A DNA stretch of 64,000 bases. It comes from Paraspadella gotoi. Lineage: Eukaryota > Chaetognatha. Shown one piece after another: positions 57,191 through 64,000 of this stretch (the stretch's first letter is position 1; each line of letters opens with the position of its first letter). The stretch is taken from positions 27,571,469 through 27,635,468 of the forward strand of contig CM119264.1 of the NCBI GenBank assembly GCA_051294375.1, read 5' to 3'. The notes beneath the pieces were generated by a model. It was not told the origin of the DNA. It saw only the letters and a list, made by a program, of their open reading frames with translations, and did not search any database. The position numbers and the translations under genes are program-made.

Positions 57191-57595
57191 TGGGACCGCA
57201 CACCTTACCCGCTTAATGCGGTGGGTAAGGGACAGGAGTGAGAAGAAGAACGCTATGAAAAGTTGAAGTGATTCGAGGCAGAAAGAGAAACGCGACGAAT
57301 AAGAGAATTCTAGGTGCTGGGCGAGAAAAGGAAAGCGAGCGGAGAAAGCGAAGCAACTTTTAGTGATTGGCTCCACAGCAGAATCTCGAACAATGCGGAA
57401 ATAACTTAACAACTTGCAATTTTTTAAACTAGATATTATGAGAATCCCAACAACTTTTTATCCATTTATTTTTTTTTATTCCTTTTTTAGCTATCAAGGT
57501 GTTTGGAAGCCAAACGGGCTGAGCCTGGGAGAACGTAGCAGATTTTAAAAAAATGGGAAAGGAGAGGGAGAGAAGCAGAAACCAAATTAGTTATG

Positions 57596-57597
57596 AA

Positions 57598-57686
<89 letters not shown>

Positions 57687-57766
57687 AAAAAATGTGAATA
57701 GAGCACGGCGACTACTTGGCGGGCTGAAATGAAACGAAGAGAGAAAAAAAACGCAGACTGAGTTTG

Positions 57767-57842
<76 letters not shown>

Positions 57843-57870
57843 AGAGAGAGAGAGAGAAAGAAGAGATAAA
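57596..57870. repeat. Two (GA)n microsatellites
   Basis: GA runs at 57600-57682 and 57770-57860, separated by unique sequence. No gene is seen here. Confidence 0.9.
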
Positions 57871-58378
57871 ATGGGTCATGATGGCGGAGAAGGAGAAACG
57901 CTACAGGATTGTTTTGAAAGTGTTTTTAATGTTGCATCTGCATGTGATTCTCATTACATTATTACAGTATTGTAAACACTTCAGTGCCATTTTTCTAAAG
58001 ATTTACAATGAGAAATAAAGAAATGGTGCTCATAGCCATTTCTAAGAAAAGACGTTGATTCTAATTGAGGCCGTCACGACCGAAAGAAATTTTGACGTTT
58101 AATATTTAATATTCAGTTTTATACAAAATACATAAATCTTTGAATTCTTAACCAAATTACGACAGAAATGGTGACCTCGTGTTTTAAATATAAGACGGAA
58201 AAAATATATTTAAAAAAATGTAATTTTTGAAGATCAAAAGAAAAAAATGAAAATATTTAAAAAATGACATATAAAACGAAACTGTGAAACAAGTAAAAAG
58301 ATGACGACGTAAAAAGAAAAAGAGACAGAAAAAAGAGATGAGTAAAGACTGAGAAAAAGACATAAAAGAAAAAGAACA

Positions 58379-58503
<125 letters not shown>

Positions 58504-58619
58504 AACCAAAAAGATTAAAGCCATTACAAAAAAACGAAAATAAGAAAAAAAAGACCCAAAACAAAACGAAATGTTTTTGAGATACAACGCTTCCCTCAAT
58601 CGCGTTCGCATTAAGATTA

Positions 58620-58815
58620 GTATGAAATTGAGGCAACCAATATAAAAATTCTCTATTCATTCAATAAATAAACTAACTTGCTAAGTTTTAGTTAAAAGGC
58701 CTCTATCCGTTTTACAAGATAATAACATAGCAGGGCCCTCAATAAAGACTTTCTAACAGTCTAATAAATTATTCCAGACTTCCCTATCAATGAAGTGATT
58801 TATAATAGTATTTCA
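58620..58815 (-). repeat. R1 dispersed repeat, minus strand, near full length
   Basis: Starts GAAATTGAGGCAACCAATAT and ends CCCTATCAATGAAGTGATTT, with CAAGATAATAACATAGCAGG between. The middle block is diverged. Confidence 0.7.
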
Positions 58816-59219
58816 AAGTATGTGTTTTTTTTCAAATTTGTTTCAATTATGTAATTAGGGAAATAACATTTATTTACTAGTTAGTTAGTATATAATTATC
58901 AGAAAATGACCTAGTTTTTAATAAAAATAATAACTTATAATAATAAATATTAATAATAAATTTCAATAATAAATTTCAATAATATACTAAAATAATAAAT
59001 AATAGCTGAAAAATTAAAAAATATTTTATCAATGAAGCTAAAAAGATGTAACTTACGAACCATGAGCGATTCAGTATGCAATCCATCAAAAAAAGAAAAA
59101 AAAAAGCTAAAAATAAGAAGATAAAAAATGAGAAAGAAAATATTATTCCCTTTGGGTTTCGGTCCCAAATTCTCTTTTAATCTCAGCGAATATGAAAGAA
59201 GACTTTGATTGAGATCCGC

Positions 59220-59490
59220 CTCTCTGGCGCTAGTGGCGTGGCTCGGTCGTGGGAGGTGCCGGGCGTAGGTGGGAGGTGCCTGAATGGGGGTTGGCAGGTG
59301 TCGTTGGATTGAGGGAGGCACAGAGCCGGGCAGTGCGTGGCGCGGGATGGCAGGTGGCGGGGAAGTGTGTGTCAGGTTTAGCAAAGCGGGAGGGTCTCTC
59401 CGGTTTCGGAAAGGTGTTCCTACAAGTGGCGAGCAGGTGCCAAATATTAGGTATTCCTCCGAGTGGCGAGCAGATGCAAAACATTAGGGG
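59220..59490. other. GC-rich island, unassigned
   Basis: A 270-bp GC-rich stretch in an AT-rich region, with open frames on both strands and a 37-bp direct repeat at its end (GTGGCGAGCAGGTGCCAAA, then GTGGCGAGCAGATGCAAAA). I recognise no protein. It could be a promoter, an old element or an exon. Confidence 0.3.
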
Positions 59491-59749
59491 TTGTTGATGT
59501 CGTTAAGTAGAGATGAGATGTGAGAAGAGTTTTTCCGACGTGAGGTTAAATCGCTTGCGGAAAAAGTTAGGAAATAATATTTGGAATTTAAGTTTTGACG
59601 TAAAGACAAAGTTTGATGTGGATGAGTGAAAAAAATAGGGAATCGTTTAAATTTGTTTAAAATTTCAAATGGTTGAATTTCTCTTCGATAGTACAGTTAG
59701 ATATTTCGGGTTTGAAACAGAGAGCGAGTTGGAAGATTGTGGAGAGAGG

Positions 59750-60120
59750 GGAAGAAAGTTTTGATGCGAGTATAATTAGGGAGAAAAGGAAAGGAAGGGA
59801 GAATCAAAAGAAAAGGGAAAGAGACATAGAAAGGCAGGAGTCAGAGAGGCGGAAGGAAGAAAGGGAGAGAGAGAGATAGTGAGAGACGGAGAATGTGAAT
59901 GAGAGAGAGAGAGTAAAAAAGAACGAAAGAGAGCGGGAGAGAGAGCGAAAGGGAGAAAGAAAGAAGGAAAGAAAGGGAAAGAGTAACGAGTAGAGAGAGA
60001 GAGAGGAATAGAGAGAGAAGAAGAAAGAGAGAGATTTGGAGAGATTGAGAGAGAAAGAAAGAAAGGACAGGGAAAGATCAAGAGGCGGGTAGGGAGGGAA
60101 GAGGGCGTTACAGGATGGGA
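59750..60120. repeat. Purine-rich low-complexity tract
   Basis: GA/GGAAAG-rich sequence with frames on the minus strand that are only Ser/Leu/Phe. No gene. Confidence 0.8.
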
Positions 60121-60456
60121 GGCATATTCTCGCCTCTCGCATTCAACTCTTCTAATCGGACTTTTCAGGACTTTTTTTTTTCATCCTTTTTTATCGTCTT
60201 TTCACCGCCTTTCACTTTTTTTTTCACTGTGAGACTCGGGACGATTTTGCATCGTGAAGGTTCCGGTCGACTTAATATGTGATGGGGGAGAGGGGGAGGT
60301 AGTGAGGAGGAGAAAGAGGGGAGGAGGAAGAGGGGAAGAAGGGAGGAAAGGAAGGAGGAAAATAGATTCTAAATTTCCGATCGGGAAGAAAACATTTTAG
60401 CTCATTAAATTTCGAATCATTTTATAGCAACAAATGTTCTTTAGTTTTAAAAGTAT

Positions 60457-60640
60457 AGTTTATTCCTTTTAAAGAAGAGACGGACAGATGGACAGTTTAG
60501 TACAGTTTATTCCTTTTAAAGAAGAGTCGGACAGATGGACAGTTTAGTACAGTTTATTCCTTTTAAAGAAGAGTCGGACAGATGGACAGTGAAGTACAGT
60601 TTATTCCTTTTAAAGAAGAGACGGATAGATGGACATTGAA
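60457..60640 (+). repeat. Four tandem copies of a 47-bp unit
   Basis: Copies begin at 60457, 60504, 60551 and 60598 with AGTTTATTCCTTTTAAAGAA, and carry CGGACAGATGGACAG. Divergence between copies is very low. Confidence 0.9.
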
Positions 60641-60743
60641 CTCCGTGAAAACCTCGACTGAGAAAGACGGATCGATTTTTATCTTTTGTCATTTCCGATT
60701 TTTAATCTCGTTTCTCGCGAGACCTAATTGAAACGACATCTGA

Positions 60744-60745
<2 letters not shown>

Positions 60746-60827
<82 letters not shown>

Positions 60828-60830
60828 CTA
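60746..60830. repeat. (CT)n microsatellite
   Basis: Interrupted CT run. Around 61140-61297 a GC-richer stretch ends in GACGGTGAGTTT, a good splice donor, so a 5' leader exon of an unseen gene is possible; no coding frame supports it. Confidence 0.8.
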
Positions 60831-61477
60831 TCTCTGTTTCCACCTTTTAGTCCCGCCTGTTCCTCCGTTCACTCTATTTCCAGCGTTTCCGGTTTTTTTT
60901 CTCAATATTTTCCAGTTAATAATTCAACAAATTTTCCGCTATTTCCACTCTGTCTTTTTCCATCATTCAATATTTTCCCACAGAGATAATTTTTTTCTCT
61001 TATTAGACCCAAGTTAGTAAGTATACAGACATAGAGTTTCATAAAAAACGTTTGCACACTTAATCAGACGTAATATAAGATAATGTTCTGAATATAAAAA
61101 TATTTTAAGTTTTAATGCATCGTAACATAGAGAGATCCGCGAGACGAATTACGTCAATTTCAGTATCTTTTATTAAATGTTAAAGAGCGCAGTCGAAGCG
61201 CGGTCAAAAAGAGACAAAAGATACTAGAGCGAACCTGGCGGATATTCGCGAATTTTGCAGTAAAAAGAGCATCTTTTACCCTGTGGAAATCTGACGGTGA
61301 GTTTAGTTTTTTTTAATTAACATATGTATTATTAATAATATTTTTCTATGTTTTATTAATAATTTCATAATGCTTAATAATTTTATATAAGTTTTTTAGT
61401 AGCTGCATGTTTGTGAATTTATTTAATTAGTTTTTTCTGTTTTTTTATAGGAAAACATTTTAATTGGTGTTCTATAC

Positions 61478-62243
61478 ATCGTTTTATGAGGAAAAACGCA
61501 CATATTATTTTTATTTGAGACAATATATTTTCTCGGTTAACATCGCTTAACCATTAGTTCTATTTGCGAAGTAAATGCAGAAAAACAGACACCAAAAAAG
61601 GTAAAAAATTATTTTGTTAAATAGAGAGAGAGAGAATAAGAGTGAAAAGAAAATATGACGGTCAAGGTAAGGACAAGAAAGCTCAAGAGAAAGAAAGAGA
61701 AAGAACCTACCCCCCCCATCTCAATAGTCTTTTAGTATTTGGTTAGAAGAGGATCATAGCGTGTGTTATTTATCATGATTTGAGAGTTAGGGTCAGTCGT
61801 TGTAGGCTATGTTTTCCCGTTCTGTCCACTTTGACGACGAATCTCCAGGCTACTCTACGAACATGGCAAATCGAATTCAAGTTTTTTTTCATGGTTTTTT
61901 GGTTTGAAAAGTTGCAAGGTACCACAGGGTCTTCCCAGGCGGATTCACCTTCGCAAGATTTTGCAATTGTTTGACTGGATTCTCCGACATATTCTGGCTG
62001 TCGTGTGAATTTACTTTCTCTTTCTTTTCTCTTGAGAGCTTTTTGTCCTTAACTTGACCTCATAATTCTTTCACTCTTATTCTCTCTCTCTCTTTTAACC
62101 AAATTTTTTTTACTTTTTGTGTCTGTTTTTCTTGCATTTACTTTCGCAAAAATTGATACTTCATGTTTAAGCGATGTTAACCGAAATAATTGCTCAATAA
62201 TAAAATATATATGCCGTTCCTCATAAACGATGTTAATCCACTC
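61478..62243. mobile_element. ~770-bp foldback element (R5)
   Basis: Arms 61478-61705 and 62003-62243 are inverted copies: both contain TCGTTTTATGAGGAA-like ends, CGGTTAACATCGCTTAA, AAACAGACAC, AATAAGAGTGAAA, GTTAAGGACAA-like and CAAGAGAAAGAAAGAGAAAG-like words in the same order when one is reversed. The 300-bp centre has no recognisable coding sequence. A lone outer end is at 42448-42580. Confidence 0.7.
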
Positions 62244-62299
62244 AATACTATGGTACTCATTACCGCATATACGATGACTCTCAGAAAACATTTTTAGAA

Positions 62300-64000
62300 A
62301 TTAATCGCTATTTTGTGTTTTGTGCCTGTAACTAAAGTTCAGTCTCTGAACATGGGATATTTGTAAGAGAAATGTAAGTTATAAAATATGATCTGGTATA
62401 TTAGTAAAATGATTAGAATAACAATGAAAGTTATAATATTGGAATATTTAATAAAGATGAAAATTTTTTTTAACAATAACAATATTTATACAAACAAACA
62501 TAAATGGCTTTTAAACGGGACTATGATTTTATGTACAATTTTTTATCCCCTTCTTCTAACTATTATTATATTATAGAAGTCATTTTTCCTATTACTATAG
62601 TTTTCATTTTATAACTAATTAATAGCCAATAATATAAGGATGAATGAGGGTTTGAGACACCATAGTCAACACTTTTCTTCAATTATAAGAAAATACTATC
62701 CTCGGGATTTTTTTTTAGGTTTCAGTCATTGTATATTTATTTTCATTTGTTGTTTGATTTAGAGACGAAATAATAACTTTTTAATGGGTTAACAATACAC
62801 GACATAATGTTTTACATAAAAAATGGACATTTCGAAACTATATTGTTAGCTTCATCGTTGTTGTTAACAATTAAAATGTTATCATTATATCTATCATATT
62901 GTTTTTAATGCATTAATTTGTTTACACACTTTTTCCAATTGGTTGTTGCATTGAAAGAATTAAACAAAGAGAATCTATCATTATTGTACAGACAATAGGT
63001 TTCGATTAATTTTTTTAAATTAATTGACATGTTTGATTTAAAAAACTTATAATAAGCAAAAGCAATTCTTTAAAATTCTTGGAAGTTAAAGTTATTCCCT
63101 CTCAAAAGTTCTTCTGTTTTTCTTCTATATAAATGAAATGTAGTTTTTTGATTATGATCAAAGTAAATCTAGACTACAAATAAATAGAGGACTATGGTTT
63201 ATTTACCATATCAGAAATGAGTCCTGTTCCATGTGCCTCAAACCAAAAAAGATCCAATCGTCCAATCTATTGAAAATTGGTACAACCATATAATAAAATG
63301 TATGTATGTATTTGTATTCAAATTTAGTAATATTTATTAGATGATCGTGTATTTAATTTTTCTTTCTGATCATTCAAACATAATATACTTAAATCATTGA
63401 TATGATATTGAATGGATCCACTTTTCACTTTATCTACATAATGTATATACCCGGTGGTAGCAAGGATTCGTCCTCCTAGCGTATTATTGGGCCCATAAAA
63501 TTGTCGCCCCTAGGATTGCACCATTGTGAGCAGTGTGGCCCACATAACCATTGCATCCCAATAGTATCCGCCCCACCTCATTTCCCACGTATTCCTACGG
63601 TGGTACAATCCTAATGGAAACCTAGTTAGACAAAAATTACTTTAAAAAATATAGAAAAATATTCATTAATAATTTTAATAAATTTAAATTCTTTCTTTGC
63701 AGTAATTTTTAACAATAATTTTTTTTATTTAATTATTATTATTAAATTATTAAATATTAATATTAGTTATTATTTTTTTTTTTTTAAATTTTACTTTATT
63801 GGTTTATTTTAATCTTTTGCTATCAAATGTTTTTCCATATTTACCTATTTATTAAGCACGTATAATAGTAACTTAAACGAATGAATTATACAATTTATAA
63901 TACCAATTTATATTATATTATATGCTATAAGGAACCTTAAACAAGCAAAATAGTTTAATATTTTATTTATGCAAAATCTTTTTGAATTCCCTCATTTTGG
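62300..64000. other. AT-rich region without a recognisable gene
   Basis: Long AT-rich sequence. It holds an R1 3' hairpin remnant at 63266-63285 (AAATTGGTACAACC), a degenerate hammerhead-like string at 62826-62867, and a GC-richer stretch at 63450-63620 whose ends AGGATTGCACCA (63512) and TGGTACAATCCT (63601) are inverted copies. Confidence 0.4.

Noticed and set aside
60457-60640. CRISPR-like array
   Set aside because: Contiguous 47-bp direct repeats without unique spacers, in a eukaryotic genome; an ordinary minisatellite.
61780-61974. Plus-strand frame of 64 codons
   Set aside because: Lies in the centre of the 61.5-kb foldback, with no family resemblance on either strand.

Overview
This is a repeat-rich, draft-quality piece of an invertebrate animal nuclear genome. 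It has short split exons with GT-AG (and one GC-AG) introns, metazoan extracellular domain families, very long (CT)n/(GA)n microsatellites, SINE-like repeats and six N gaps. I cannot name the phylum. Genes were read by joining exons whose splice sites and phases agree and whose protein matches a known family; few open reading frames longer than 100 codons are real here.

Layout. 1-3307 (+): 3' end of a furin-type proprotein convertase. 5416-16752 (-): a secreted leucine-rich-repeat protein in about 13 exons, convergent with the convertase. 18.1-20.2 kb (-): an unrecognised acidic protein beside a gap and a pyrimidine minisatellite. 23096-35908 (+) and 36059-55501 (+): two tandem paralogues, here called DRE1 and DRE2, of a secreted multidomain protein: signal peptide, dermatopontin-like units, EGF-like modules, a ricin-B-type beta-trefoil lectin domain (sugar-binding fold only), two more EGF modules and an unrecognised C-terminal domain. 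55.5-64 kb: repeats, with no gene I can support.

DRE2 differs strikingly from DRE1. Three complete minus-strand genes lie in two of its introns: an SLC16-type transporter (39281-41281) in one, and a VWA-plus-discoidin-like secreted protein (46123-48982) and a polytopic membrane protein (49695-52941) in the other. The matching DRE1 introns are 156 and 84 bp.

Assembly caution. 18.1-25.64 kb and 25.64-31.99 kb are two copies of one ~6.35-kb unit. The second is full of single-base indels in exons and introns alike, as expected of an unpolished long-read gap fill rather than a real duplication.

Mobile elements include an unclassified ~215-bp family with a terminal hairpin (at least 8 copies), a tRNA-type SINE, a mariner-like foldback with a second repeat nested in it, a ~770-bp foldback, and two inverted-repeat elements (5139-5302 and 56307-56514) that carry hammerhead-ribozyme-like cores. 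The gene set is mostly extracellular matrix and secretion biology: a processing protease, adhesion and lectin proteins, and one secreted protein with a convertase-type basic site.
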